A DNA stretch of 64,000 nucleotides from positions 4,099,351 to 4,163,350 of the forward strand of contig JABBOT010000004.1 of the NCBI GenBank assembly GCA_016165875.1. The letters are read 5' to 3'. Shown piece by piece: positions 1 through 12,821 of the stretch; position 1 is the first letter of the stretch, and the number at the start of each line of letters is the position of its first letter. A program made the position numbers and the translations under genes. The notes under the pieces were generated by a model. That model was not told the origin of the DNA. It made no database searches and worked only from the letters and a program-made list of their open reading frames with translations. This stretch comes from Acanthopleura granulata. Lineage: Eukaryota > Mollusca > Polyplacophora > Chitonida > Chitonidae.

Positions 1-534
1 GTATGCAAACCATTGCAACCCGCAGAAGAATAACAGATCAAATTATATTCAATCCCAGTTAACCAGGCAGCCACAGATTCGGCGAGTGCTACCGCTTTGT
101 ATTCAGTGGGTAAATAATCCTCTCCTTACAGATCTCCATGAAGATAACCTTACTGAATAGATGCAGTTTTGAGCACAATACCTAAGGGCAAACTGTTATA
201 AGGGAAACTAATACTACATCCTTAACAATCTCCTGGTCGCCTTAGCTGCAAAAAGCATGATTTAATGAAAGCTGTGTTAATGTTCAAAGAAAAAACATGC
301 AACGTCCTAACACAGCCCATTCTAGCTGAATTTTATAAGACTTACCCTTAGGCAACCCAACTAAGGGAACTTTAAGCAAATCTGACTGTTATTGCATAAT
401 AAAAACGTTGCCAGAAGCGGAGATCCGGAAGCATTATAATGGGCAAATGTATTTCTAAGCCATAAGACAATTTATCACAATGTAGAATATTATTGCTTAA
501 ACACCGAGTCATATTTTCTGAATATTTTGAGATA

Positions 535-585
535 GCATTTTATACGCCGTATACTCAAGAATATTTCATTGAAACAGCCGAAGGA
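535..585 (-). mobile_element. Short SINE tail fragment
   Basis: TTTTATACGCCGTATACTCA and AGAATATTTCATT match the tail-proximal block of the family. Nothing else of the element remains. Confidence 0.5.
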
Positions 586-769
586 CACCGGACAATTCAA
601 GACGAAAACCGTTTTACCTTTCAGAGCTTCTAAGAGAATTTAATTATACCGAGGCGGATAACGTGTAACCAACGTGTAACTCGTTGAGGTATTAGTTTAG
701 TTGGTAGGTTAACCTATATTTCAGACAGAATCCATATACATATCAGTGTCAAATGGAAAGGAACCTCAC

Positions 770-3700
770 CACTTATAGCAACAGAAACAGATAGAGATGG
801 ATTCGACCGCATGAGTTTACTGCTGATCAGCTCGTAGTCTGCCAGTATAAAGTTCACTCTCCCGGTCGGCAAGGATGAGTTTGGGGGAAACACATTACAG
901 GGCCTGGCCAAACCGAAAGTTAATAACGCGTTACTATCATTTTCTGCGTGACATCGTTCAGTGTGTGGATAAGCCTATGTTAAATAATACATATACATGT
1001 TCTGTAATAAGTACTTAGCTACAATCATATACTTACGACAGGATTGACTCGCTGGAGTTCATATCGCACATGACTAATATGGCGTCAATGAGTCATGAAT
1101 CTTAAAACAAAAGCCACGTATCTTCCACCAGTATTCGTCTTATCTCATTTAAGGCAACTGCAGAACAGCTTAATCAGTCTGCCTGATTAGAGCTTGCGTA
1201 TAACATATCTCTCTTTCGAAAATATTTCAGCATGAAACTGAAGGTATAGTGATGATATTTATGCACACGTGAAGTCAACAAGATATGCTATTTTTCCTAA
1301 ATATATGTCTGTATATCACTTCCGTTTCCCCCGTTTTCGCTGTGTAGATAAGGCGTGTTCTGCAGTATAGTTCTAAGCAGAGGTCAGTATACTCCGTTAC
1401 ATCCGGAATCGTCAGCAAATTCTCCGTTTTGAGTCTGTGTGATTAATGTATACTAAATTTCCTTACATGTATACCACGCATTCACAGACGTGCTCCCGTC
1501 CTCCCCTTGAAAATATTCAAAACGTACTTTTTTCTGAAGGGCAACACAAACTGTTCAAAGAGATTTTCTGTTGTTCCCAAGTATTCCTTGAGCATTCCGT
1601 CTCTTCTCAATCCTCAGTGACATTCAGTTCCTTTTCTTTGATCACGTTTCCATATCACCTATATTTTACCCAGTTATATATAAGCTATTTCCATGTCGTG
1701 TTAGCTTATTCAATGTAAGCTTATTCAATGTATTTATTTCAAAGTTTTGAACCCATTAGAATATTTAATTTCATGCACAAATACATAACCATTACTCTTA
1801 TATGTATCAGTCATTCTATCCTGTACATTTTGGGTAATCTCCGTGTGCCAAATACGATCCGTGGTGAATTCCGTTGGCGATGATAAGTCAGAAGTATTCC
1901 TCTCCGTACGATGGCAATGGATTTTTCTGTTGCCACAGTATGAGATGCATAGAAGATCTTTTGGTATACATGCTAAATTCTTATATATATACATTACATA
2001 TGTATATATGTCTACCTCATTAAACTGACATCCATTATTCCGTATTTTGCCTTTAACTGAGTTGTAAAGTAGGTACCTCATGTCGAGTGAAGCTGAAGAG
2101 TGAATTGATACTTACTCTTGGGTAACACAGGATCGTTATCTCTTTACCGAGAGTATCTAATGGAAATACAGGCTCGTTAGATTAACTGGACAGATTTAAT
2201 GGTATTAGCAGTAAACCAAAGCTAGGACTAATTTGTATAAGTGCGTCATAATCCCAGACCAAAGGTGTAGCAACATAAACACACAAAATAGTCATTGTTG
2301 ACTTCACTGCCAATCGATAGATCATTATCAGTCGTTAAAACTGTTCCGTTATTCCACCATTTGTTCGAGCACCATTAGATGGTGTCTTCCATTGTCCAAC
2401 AAAGATCAAAGATTATACAGCTACCTATATGCAACATTCTTAAAAGGAACCGTTTTCCAATGGTTTATTCGACACACGTGCATTCCACGTGTTCCAGCGT
2501 TCTCAGTTGGGACGTTTGTCTCGCATTCCTGTAATAATTTGCGTTCATACGAAGAACATTCTGGTATTTTGTTTCCGTTGTAATTTACCGAGGAGTATAT
2601 TTTTCATTTTGTAGTACATTTTGTGTTTCGCTAATGTTCCAGTAACTTTTTGAAGATTTAGCCTGGAATTTGGTTTCTTACACGTAAAAGTCAGGCTGTT
2701 ATCATAGAGGTGAAATATTCTGAAAACACTTATCAAATGCATCATATTCAAACACTGTGCATGACACCGTGCTATCACATACTCTGTTGCCATGCCACAG
2801 ACTGACTGCAATAGGATAGTTTTTCTTTTTATCAAGTTTAAATTCCAGCTTGATGAGATGATAAAGTTTTGCATATCTAATTAATTCTGTGATTCTCAAT
2901 GGCCGTTGGTTTTCATGCTATAGCTCCTTCAAACATTGTCCGATTTTGATAAAATTTTGTGCGCTAATTTGTTTTTCCGACCTTCAGATCTAGCTCTAAA
3001 ACCACCTTTTTTCAAACGTTAGTTTTGCATATTTAGGGGAGGATTCTATGAATCTGTCTGCTTAATCTTATATCATGGTGATACATTCTTGTAGTAGCTC
3101 GGTATACGTAATGCTGTGAGACTGAAACATCTCGTCGAAGAAACATTTCGACCAGTCACCGCATTCCGACTCAGATCTACTACAATTTATTTTGTTTTAA
3201 CTCGTCGCATATAATTTGCTGTTTGTAATATCATTCAATTGCCTTTCATCAATGATACCCAACACCATAAACTCCGATATATTCCGATATAATATTCCAT
3301 ATCATAGCCAAAAAATGCAATTAGAATTCTGTTCTAATTCCTATTGCTAAACTCCAGTGACAAAAATAGTATAATAGAGACCGCTTTGCATCAACAGGAA
3401 TTACCACAAGCGCTCCCTTATCAATTAAAAAAAATTCCACATTGGCAAAAAGAGCTTAGGGCAATAATCAGACAAATGGTGTTGCCAGAAATAAAATAGC
3501 TGAAAGTAAATCAACATTATTGCTGTAGATTAGGTTAGATACTGATCAAGTCCATCAAATCAAAATGATGGCCACTGTGTTTGTTCCCTGCACAAAACAC
3601 ACTCTAGAATAGTCATAAATAATTAAACACAGATCTTCACTCCAGGTGATATACAAGTGCTATATGTTTAGCCTACGAAGCCTACTAGGCTGCCCGAGTT

Positions 3701-6700
3701 GTGGTCTAATTATTGAAGCAGCAATGGATCTAGAGTGTGGCTGATACTGATCTAGGCCTCATCCACTTTCACACCACATGATGGATTCATCCAAAAATTT
3801 GTGACCTCAAAGTGTCAGCTTTGGAAAGAAACAAATATCGAGAGGAACGATGGAACGCTATGTTTTATACATTGAAGAGATTTATGAGAGTTTTATTTTT
3901 TTATTATTGTTTATTATTACATTTATGAGATTAATAAGGAGAGCTCTACAAACAAACCTCAGTGCTTAAGCAGCGCTGATAATAGAAGTAACTTCGAGTT
4001 CGAACTCTTTAATCACGGAAGGTATAAAAAGTCTTATTGTACCCACATGACCTGTCCAAAATGTTTGCCACCTGTTTTTTGGTTACATTCACTAGAGTAT
4101 GGGAGCCTGATAAAAATTTCACTGAACGGTGATTAAAGTAAATGAACACTGGAGAAAATTGATGAATTGAACGTTTGTGAACTCAATAAGTCTCAAAATT
4201 TACCGAGCGCTGTGCGCAAGTTTCAATTCCACTGAATTCACAGCCCGTCATTTAACTATTCTGCTAGACTTTTGAGTTTTCAATTTTTTTGTTATTTTTC
4301 AATATTCACTTAACTTACAATACTGGTGGTGAGATTAACGAAAAGCTAGTAACTTTTACTTCTTGAGAAAAATACTTAATACTCATGTCATTCTGTTCCG
4401 AACCAAAAATATCAACATGGACAACAGCAACTGTATCAATAGTTCTGAAGATGATCTTTTTGTGGCCTTTTGGGGCCTTTTCATGGGAGCAAGTCGAGCT
4501 GTGCCTCAAAGGGATCACGACCACGGAACATCCTTCTCATGCGCTTTTCAGTGCATCAGATACTTGGAAAACAAGTGCAACAGTTCCATTTTGTTGTCAT
4601 GCACTCTCAAAAACTTCTTCCAGTCTCACGGACTTGGAGTCAGTAGCTACAGTTTTTATATATTGCGCCTTCTTCCAACTCCCCATATTTCTTCAGTAGA
4701 CAATTTCATATGAACGACTTTGATCGCACGCAGAGTGATCAAGTCTTTGAGGAGGGTGGGGAGGTGTTGGGTACCTGTCCTATGGCTTAGCATACCTTGC
4801 TAACACAGTACAATGCCCCAGGAGCCTCTAACAAATGCATTCGCTTTTAAGTTCAAGACCAGCTCTGGCTAGCTTTCTCTGTGAAGGTCTGTTAGCAACT
4901 TACAGGTGGTCGTGTTTTTCCCCAGGGCTCTGGCCGGTTTCCTCAAACGACTAGTAACCGTCGCATAAGTGAAATATCCTTTACTGCGGTGTAAAACTTC
5001 AGTCATCTTAATAAATAAACCATGTCTCTGTCATCAATGGAATGAGCGGAGAGCAATAAATATTCTCTCCTTGTAATTCCCTGTAAAGATTGGCTATCCT
5101 CCTGAATCAGATCCAAGAGGGTCACAAAAAATCAGACGGCAAGTCTTGAGCGCTCTACCTAGATGTTTTACCTTATATAAAGAGTTCTGGAAGTTGCGAT
5201 CTGAAAACTAGATTTGGACAGAGAGCATAACTTTTTGTTGATCTTGAAGATAATCATAAATAAGCGTTTGAATGATGCTGTCATCGATAATGAAATTTTA
5301 CTGATTCCCTTAATTACATAATTACCTTAATATCTTTGTCCGAACTAATGTTAGATAAGTCTGCAACACCTAATTAATTAAATAATCTTTTGATGAACGA
5401 TGTTCCTAGTTCGACACAAGGATATCGACTTATGAAGAGAAACATTTTCTTTCCTTGTCAAATGCCATATTTGGCACAAGAGTGAGGAAGTAGTCCGATT
5501 GACTTGTTGTCAAGTTAACTTTGACGGATCGTTTGGATCTCAAAAAAATTTCACCCTGAATAAATTTGAGACTGCAAAGTCTTCATCATTGATTGCAAAA
5601 TTCACTTAAGTGATTGCAAAGTTCGCATACTGATGACAAAATGAACACATCCATGACTCAAATACAACTTTGTGATCATTTAGAATGTATATTAAAGAGA
5701 TTTCGCTAAATAATTGCACCATGTTTATGTTGTTATTTTTATAGGTCTATACCATGCCTTCAAAACTCCCTTTGGGAGGAGGGGTCTCCATGGCAAAACA
5801 AAAAATACATGGCTAGGTGTCGATGACTAACCTATGAAACATAGATCGTAATGCCCGCAGCCTTGGTAGAATGCACTGTAACTCTCGCTTAGTTTTCTTC
5901 TGTCCCTAGAGATCTATTGTTATCTGACTTTCTTCCCTCTAATAAGACAGAAATATACATGGCTAGGAATCGATGTCTAACCCATAAAACATATATTGTA
6001 ATGGTCTCGACGTTGTTAGAGTAGACATGATTAGATTTGTGTTTTCTTTAGAGATCTATTGTTACCTGACTTTTATCTCTCTTAAAAGACAGAAAAATAG
6101 ATAGGTAGGAGTTGATGTCTGGCCCATGAAACACACATCGTGATGCTCTCAGCCTTGGTAGACTGCACACTAAACCTTATCCCATTACCTATGACGTGAA
6201 TAAGGGAAAGGGAACTCTGTTTCTACCCATGCCCCCCAGGGCACTTCCAGCGTATGCACATCATACGCATATAGCATATAAACCGCTTGTTGAAGGCCTA
6301 AACAGATTTACATGGATTTAATGTTTGACATAATACAATCACAGCCCAGCATACGGCACTGTAGCCATACATTTATTTAGTTATTTCATTGGTGTTTTAC
6401 ACAACACACAACCTTTGGTTTAGTTATCGCAGTGCATAGCCCAGCGCTATGGACATTTATTTCATGTAAACTAACTTGTTAACATGTTGACGTTTCCAGG
6501 TATAACGACATTAGAGTGCTGTGGGTTGCGTTAACCATGCAGTATGGTTAAGTATTGCCAAAATTGGTTCGTTCTTCACACTCCATCCGGTTTCCTTTTC
6601 ATCTGCAAACCGAAACGTTATCGTGTGAAATAATCTTCATTGAAAACATCAATGAATCCATTTAAAGTTATTCAGTTAACTGGAGATTCGTGAAAAGAAC

Positions 6701-6763
6701 TTACCGGAATGCCAGCAGCGGAAAGATCCGGTTGCGGCTGTGCGGATCCACGCCTTCGTCCAT
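770..6763 (-). CDS. Tentative 5' end of an unknown minus-strand gene (two candidate exons)
   Basis: Candidate exon 1 is 6763-6705: ATG then MDEGVDPHSRNRIFPLLAF, ending in phase 2 at a perfect GTAAGT donor. Candidate exon 2 is 903-770, with an acceptor after TTTCGGTTTGGCCAG and a donor GTGAGG. It is open in the one phase that joins exon 1 and reads in part GRVNFILADYELISSKLM. The joined peptide is about 64 residues and would continue past the left edge. Both exons are more GC-rich than their surroundings. No family was recognised, and the intron would be 5.8 kb with possible missed exons inside it. The support is splice-site quality and phase only. Confidence 0.35.
904..4384. other. Non-coding stretch
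   Basis: AT-rich, with no domain-bearing ORF. Frames at 1446-1718 and 1734-2081 have no recognisable family or coherent splice context. It would be intron if the tentative minus-strand gene is real. Confidence 0.5.
4385..4690 (-). pseudogene. Decayed coding fragment, probably from a repeated invertebrate ORF
   Basis: Read on the minus strand, one frame gives KTVATDSKSVRLEEVFES, a stop, then a short VALVFQVSDALKS-like piece, another stop, then VVVIPLRHSSTCSH and IIFRTIDTVAVVHVDIFG. This order resembles a multicopy hypothetical protein of marine invertebrates that carries a ...LIRTVDTDVVVL... core; that resemblance is from memory and not checked. At least two in-frame stops and no start make it a relic. 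A competing 116-codon plus-strand frame over the same bases shows no family resemblance and is treated as the shadow. Confidence 0.3.
4785..5022 (+). mobile_element. SINE copy, degenerate
   Basis: Same family as the copy at 19.5 kb. Head with CCAGGAGCCTCTAACAA, body with a GTTCAAGACC B box, and an end CGCATAAGTGAAATATCC before AATAAATAAA. Many point changes suggest an old insertion. Confidence 0.8.
5023..5804. other. Non-coding stretch
   Basis: AT-rich with no long ORF. Short repeated words such as GATTGCAAA...TTC at 5590-5625 are the only structure seen. Confidence 0.5.
5805..6180. repeat. Three-unit tandem repeat, about 140-150 bp
   Basis: Units open with TACATGGCTAGGTGTCGATG, TACATGGCTAGGAATCGATG and TAGATAGGTAGGAGTTGATG, and share CCATGAAACA-like, AGAGATCTATTGTTA and AAGACAGAAA words. 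Confidence 0.88.
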
Positions 6764-7953
6764 CGACTTCAGGAATAGGTACTAGCTACGTTTTAAACGG
6801 AAACTGCGTCCAAGATGGTCAGCCAGGCCAAACATGACACATGCTTCAGCATACCCAGCACGTGCCCAGAAAAGGTAATATGTAAGATCAGCAGCAGCAA
6901 TTTGTCCTCGCGTTCGAGTACATGTACCATGCAGTATTTTGTTACATGTTTGCCCATACTTGTCAAAAAGGCATTGTCTATTTATGTTGACTCATGACAA
7001 CTGAGTATAGCGTATTCTATTAAATCGTTAAACGGGTGTATCACTCGGGAAATCCCTCGCGATCTTGACTAAATGGGTGGATGAGTACTGTTTCACGCTA
7101 TGTCAACAGTGACAATATTTACAATTTATAATGATCCTAACACATTTTAGTATCACAACAAATGTAAAATACTCGTGAAACGTGTGACAACATTGCTGTG
7201 AATGTCATTAACTGAATATAACGTAGTCAGTTTTAGAAGAGTTGCTTAAACAGAAAAACACGCACTCAACTAGAATAGGTGTAAATACATTTTTAATGGA
7301 GCACCAGTCACCACACGGCACGATGCAGAACATCCATTATGACCGACCACTGGTATATGAATATATTCTTCCACCCCATTTAGATTTATTTATCTCCTTA
7401 TTTGTTTAACATAATGGTCAAATTGTTTTCCGCATCTAGAATAAAAACTGTGGGAATTGTAATATAACATACCTCTCATATGTGTAGGAATTGAAGCCAA
7501 TTATCTCACGTAGTTTATTATGGACTTACAAGTCCCAGAAACCAGTTATGTTTAAATTATATACAATTTGTTCTGTCAGTAGAAATCACTCCACGTTACC
7601 AGGATGAAACTCCATGGAGAATATTTACACTGGGCTAGACTTTATGGCATTTGTATGTGTGTTAGATTGTAAAGCCATATTTACATTGGTAGTGGATTAT
7701 ATACTGACAGCATTGACAACAAGGTTTAGATCAGACTTGCACATAGTAGTCCCTTATAGGAAAACGTTTTGGGTATCGTTATTTTATATATAACAGGTGT
7801 ATAGACTTACTTATGTGTATAAGTAATACACATTTGCATACATTAATGTATGTTTTAATGACAAGGATATTGAGTTTGAGGCATATAGAACTTCATTCCT
7901 CGATCTGAATAATAGTCAGTGGTGTGAACATAACTGCTGGATCCAGAGGCATA
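6764..7953. other. 3' flank of the CARD gene
   Basis: Holds the presumed CARD-gene 3' UTR (7953 down to about 7385). Right of 6763 would be the promoter of the tentative minus-strand gene. A 60-codon frame at 6815-6997 is unsupported. Confidence 0.5.
7385..7390 (-). promoter_or_regulatory. Candidate polyadenylation signal for the CARD gene
   Basis: Plus-strand TTTATT reads AATAAA on the minus strand, about 560 nt past the stop codon. Not confirmed; other signals could lie closer. Confidence 0.35.
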
Positions 7954-10900
7954 TCAGTCATGATACGAATGGGTCATGAACATTCCGGATTTTTCATCGA
8001 ACGGAACATCCGTTGACTGTTTCAGAGCAGGAATTGATCTCTTCTCTCCGGAAGACATTTCCATTGACGGATGAACAGCTAGACTGGACTTCGGCTTAAT
8101 GTTTCGTAAGAAACTCACTTTAGTTGAATCATACAACTTTTTATATTTTTCTTTTTCGGCGTTCAGTTCCTTGACTTGCATTAAGAGCTCGTTGCAACGA
8201 TCGACCGTTTTCTCTAAAGATGAATCATAGTCTCTTTTCTTTTTATCTAGCTCGGCTCTGTATTTAGTTTTCAATGATGCCAGTTCGTCTTTCAAAAACT
8301 GATAGGCGTCAATCACCTGTTGGATAAGCAGTAAGACTATGGAAGCCTGGGGACCATTTCTCATGGGAGAATGGCCCTGTTTTGAAACGGTACCTTCTCC
8401 GCCAGACGATGAACTCTGTTTTGTCTTCGACATTTCCTTCGTCGTTTTTTTCAGTTTCCTTCGATTTCTTTTTGGTGAGTAACTAAGGTCTGTTTTCACG
8501 ACACCATCTGCCGTTATATTCAAGCTTCGCAAGAACCTGTGAAGCAGGCTGACGCATTCGTCATGTTCCGATGCCGTGTTGTCAAGGTGAGCCCGCACTG
8601 TCTGTAACAATTCCCTGTTCTCGTCTGTTTCCGCCGCTTTCATTTTTTCTGCAATTTCCCTCAAAATCCTCGACGAGTAAGACCGTGAAACCCGCTGCAA
8701 ATGCCTCACTCTCAACAGACGACTCAATTCCTCCGTCCCTCGGATTTCGAGGCTAACATACTTTTGGATATTGTCCTCTAACTGTTTCAAAGAATCTAAC
8801 AATGTGTCGCTACCTGTAGTTTTTAAAACCTTTGTGTTAAACTCCTTGACCAAACTGTTCGATTCACATGCGCTGTCCAGAGATTCGGAAAGCTGGAATT
8901 TTAGGGCATTCGTAGATTCGCCGCTTCGAATTCTCGCCAATCTTTGTCTCACCAATTCGTCGCATTTTCTAATCAATCTTAAAGATTGAAGCCTGGTTTC
9001 AGATTCCTTGATGATCTCCCTATTGTGGCGCTTTGTCAGCTGCTCTATGTCTTTTACCAGTTGATCAAACATTTCCTGACTGGACTGTGGTGGGGACAGT
9101 CCTTTCCTCCGGAATGCTAGGTTCTCTCGTAATTTCACGTCACACTGGTGAACCTGTTGCATGATGTCGCTGTTGATTAAAGCAACAGTGTTGCAATCCT
9201 CGTGGAGTTTTGCTATGACGGTTTTGCATCGCTCAAAGTGACAGGCCATCTCCGTCACGGTAGATGATACAACTGACCGGATGTCCCGGTCTCCCTGATA
9301 ATCGTCTTTCAGAGCCTCTTCTTCGATTACAGAGCTACTGTTGACGACTTCCGCGCGTCGTTCTGCACGTGCGACAAAATCGCGCATCTCATTTAACTGC
9401 TCTTCGAGGTAATTCTGAACTGCAAATTAAGAATGAACATTAGTGAATAAAATGTAGTAAAGACTTGACAGATGTGGATTAAACACTTACGTGTAGTACT
9501 TGTAATCCTGTGTAACATAACCACATAGAGATTCAATACTGCCATCGGTTTAATTAAAATAATTTAGTAAAAATAATTAAAATCATAACCTGGCATAACG
9601 ACATCGCTGACAAAAGCAACAATAAATTTGGGTGGGTAGGGAGTTGTTGTTGAAGAGGATAAGACAAAAATTAAACAATGACAAGTGTTATGAATGACAA
9701 GTGCTGGGAATAACGAATGCTACAAAATGCTGTCGTTCAGTATTGTGATAGGAGTATTTGCACAACACGGTAAAGAAGCATTACAGAAGAGACAGTGTCC
9801 TGGAAGAATGCATAATGAACAACCTACATTGGATCGGTGGAAGCACAATTTCTTGTGAGCAACCCAATCCCACAGGATATTTCCACAGATCCATAAATGA
9901 ACAAATGTTGTCAAGGAAATTTGTTTCGAAATGGAAAAGTGGTTTGATGGACAAGAACTTGTATAAAGCACTCCTTTAAATGTTGTAATCAACGCACAGC
10001 CCACTCCAAACCATCGAACAATTATATGACTGATCGCTTGAATTCCATGTCATATTTATTTCAAGCGTAGTCTCTAAGTTGTCCCACACGATATGTCAAT
10101 AGTAGCAATCTCATACACTCAAAAAGGGACATACCTTTAAGAGTACATGCACGTTTTCTTTAGGACATTTAGTACCACTTATTTAGCAGCTGAAAATGAC
10201 CGCCCGTGTATCATACCAACACGATACTTGGTGGAACCGAAGTATAGAGGGCCTTGTTATGTGAATCAACTATTAATTAATTGTTGGTTCTAGCCTCATG
10301 TTAAAGGAGTTTCCTCTTATTAGGTGGAGGTAAGATCTATGGGTCGAGGAAACCGGCGTGTTCGTGGTAAACCAGCCACCTAATGACAAGTTGAGCTTCT
10401 CTCGCCACATTGGTAAGACAGGTGGCAAACGTTGGGCTGAGCCGTGTAAATGGTCCTACGAGAATAATCGACCGCCTATTGTAACCAAGGCGGGAGAGGA
10501 TCTACAAATGTCCGACTTTAGGGTGGTATTAAACCTGGATCTCGGGTTGGCAAGTGTCACTCACATTACTCACTGAGCTATATCCCTTTTCCTGTTAAAA
10601 AACAAAACAGTTAAACCCAGAGGAATGAAAGTGAAATATACCTACATTGATTGAGATCAGACAAGTCGACTTCAAAACTACATAACAAATCCTCAACTTC
10701 CTTCTGTCCAGACGTGCGTAGAGCTTGGAGGAACTGACGATACGTGGACTCACCATCAAGGGACTGAACTCGCTGTAAGATCATTTCAACTTTTTCACTG
10801 TTCTCTCTTAAGTCCTATATATACGAGAGTGTGAGAGAAACATTGATAGTTAAAACGTTAAATTGCTATTAATTCATTAGATTTCTATGTGGCGCAACAG

Positions 10901-11774
10901 TGTACAGTTCTTATTTAAATAAAATGTGGACTATAAGGCAACAAACCAGTTACTAGTAGATTATAAAAGGCGTACTGAAATAAACCAGTTGTCTACACAA
11001 AATGAAAGAATAGATGCAGTTTTGAACAGGATCATGTAGAAGATTTCAAAGCTTCTTCCATTTGTAACGCCCTTTACGTTTGAAAGGATTTTTTCTAGCT
11101 ATAGTTGTCAAATACATATTAAATGTTCACACTAGTATCTTATCGTTAGTGCATGTATGTAAAATCAACTGTGAACCGTCAGCCGCAATATGGATTTACA
11201 TCCTGACAGAAAATGGCTACTCGTGTACTATACGTGGTACCAAACAATTGTCTTATTCAGCCCTAATGAACGTTAACTTTATTGACTTATTTGATTGGTG
11301 TTTTACGCCGTACTCAAGAATATTTCACTTACGACGGCGGCCAACATTATGGTGGGAGGAAACCGACCTTCCGCAGGTTGCGGACGGAGAGAAAGCCAGC
11401 ATGCGCTTGAATTTACAGTGACCGCATGGATATAAGTGTTCTTTACTTCACAGCTTATGCATCACAATGAATTCACCTGTGGTATATGTAGGACTAGAAA
11501 CTTTATTATGCTTTCAACATTATTCTGTCACAACCTATGGCAAATGCCTATATATTTATACTTCTTCCTGATTAAAACGCAATACCGATGACACACAGTC
11601 ACAGTGTTCTGATAATGAGCGGACAAGTATTTAACCCATTGCGGTTTGAGCGCCAAGCCTGGTGGTAATTAGAACCAATTAACTGTTTAGATACATGTGC
11701 AACCGGATCGAACTCGGGCCGATTAAGTGAGTGAGTTAGTTAATTAGCTAATTCTTCGACGACAATTTTAAGTA

Positions 11775-11814
<40 letters not shown>

Positions 11815-11998
11815 GGGCATTTAACTACTGGTCACACACGTTCCAGTGTACCTCGATTTCAAGACACTGTTGAACATCGAAAATGCCAGCCCGAACAAGA
11901 CAAGTGAGCAGGGCATGGTCTGCCACCATCACATCCTGTAGAACTATCCGATGTTCATCGATTTTCCGTCGTAAGAACCCCATGCTGTCCATTGTCAT
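7954..11998 (-). CDS. CARD plus coiled-coil protein (complete, three exons, 593 aa)
   Basis: Exons in reading order: 11998-11852, 10814-10646, 9419-7954; phases 0 and 1 close exactly to 594 codons including stop. Residues about 5-98 form a caspase recruitment domain split over exons 1 and 2. Helix-like segments are FLRRKIDEHRIVLQDVM, VADHALLTCLVRAGIF, DVQQCLEIE, SEKVEMILQRVQ, STYRQFLQALRTSG and QKEVEDLLCS, the order and spacing of cIAP/APAF1-type CARDs. Residues 106-410 are mostly charged alpha-helix with coiled-coil character. A basic stretch SPKRNRRKLKKTTKEMSK follows near 418-436, then a second coiled coil around 465-540 and a polar tail. No kinase, MAGUK, BIR, NACHT or caspase domain is present. 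CARDs assemble signalling oligomers, and CARD-coiled-coil proteins such as CARD9 act as adaptors, so an innate-immune or death adaptor is inferred. The start is bounded by an in-frame TAG just before the ATG; Met3 is an alternative. The exon 2 donor is CAAT|GTAGGT; the nearby CAATGTAG|GTATAT would break frame. Confidence 0.85.
11276..11420 (-). mobile_element. SINE copy, 3' half only, in CARD-gene intron 1
   Basis: Reverse orientation: TTATTTGATTGGTGTTTTAC, then ACTCAAGAATATTTCACTTA and CGACGGCGGCC. The tRNA-like head is missing, and the middle, past the grouped GGTGGGAGGAAACC, is shortened. Confidence 0.85.
11776..11815. repeat. (ATT)n microsatellite
   Basis: An uninterrupted ATT run of about 13 repeats in intron 1 of the CARD gene, 37 bp from the end of exon 1. 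Confidence 0.95.
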
Positions 11999-12051
11999 CT
12001 ACACGTGTTGGAAAGGAAAGTTCAAGCAAACAAGGTTATAGCCCTGACCGG

Positions 12052-12233
12052 ATAAAATGGCTATGGATATGACTGGAGGAAAATGGCTAGCGATGATTGG
12101 TTTAAAATGGCTACTGATAATTGGATGAAAATGATTAGCGATAATTGAATGATACTGGCTTGCAATGATTGGATGAAAATTGTTAGCGATTACTGGACGA
12201 AGATGGTTAGAGATGACTGGATGAAAATGATGG
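12052..12233. repeat. 30-bp minisatellite, about six units, just upstream of the CARD gene start
   Basis: AAAATGGCTAGCGATGATTG and relatives such as AAAATGATTAGCGATAATTG recur every 30 bp. The array lies 54-235 bp upstream of the CARD-gene ATG, in its promoter or 5' UTR. Confidence 0.85.
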
Positions 12234-12821
12234 GAGCGACAACTCCCAACGTAACGTCAACCTTACACTCTGTAGTAACACTGACAAATTTCACCATATA
12301 TATACATAAGTGTGTAATATATTTATTTAGCAATCATCAGAAAATGATATCTTCTGATGATTGCAACCTAAAGTACCGAAATACTGAGCCAAAATGAGGA
12401 CTTCGATTTCGGAGTTATGCATTGCTTGCTTGCGTAACATATAGTTGAAGTTTCGAGTTCCAATTTTTCGGCATGCTCAATTGGGAAATATTATGGATGA
12501 GTGGAAGAAGTGAGGAAGAGTTCAGTGGACGCCTGGTTGGGCTCATCAAGTGACTGATTCATTCATTCTTGTACATGTGTGCCGGATGAATCAGTTACAA
12601 GTCATTTTATCTAACCAACCAAGAATTTGCTATTTCCCCTTCAGTTACTCAGTTCGGGTCTAGTTAATAAAAACACTTTGGTTCACCTGATTATTTTTTA
12701 ACAATGCTATAAAAGCAAAACACCGAACTTCCTCAAATGTGACGTATTCACATATGCACACTGATGTACCCGTATACTGGTGGAAGACTTGACCACAATA
12801 CAGCATGGGATAATTTGATTT

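Noticed and set aside
1734..2081. 115-codon minus-strand ORF as an exon
   Set aside because: No homology recognised, and phase and splice signals do not connect it to the tentative 6763/903 model.
10644..10645. Alternative donor four bases further on (CAATGTAG|GTATAT) for CARD exon 2
   Set aside because: It would put the next exon into a frame with an immediate stop; CAAT|GTAGGT joins cleanly.
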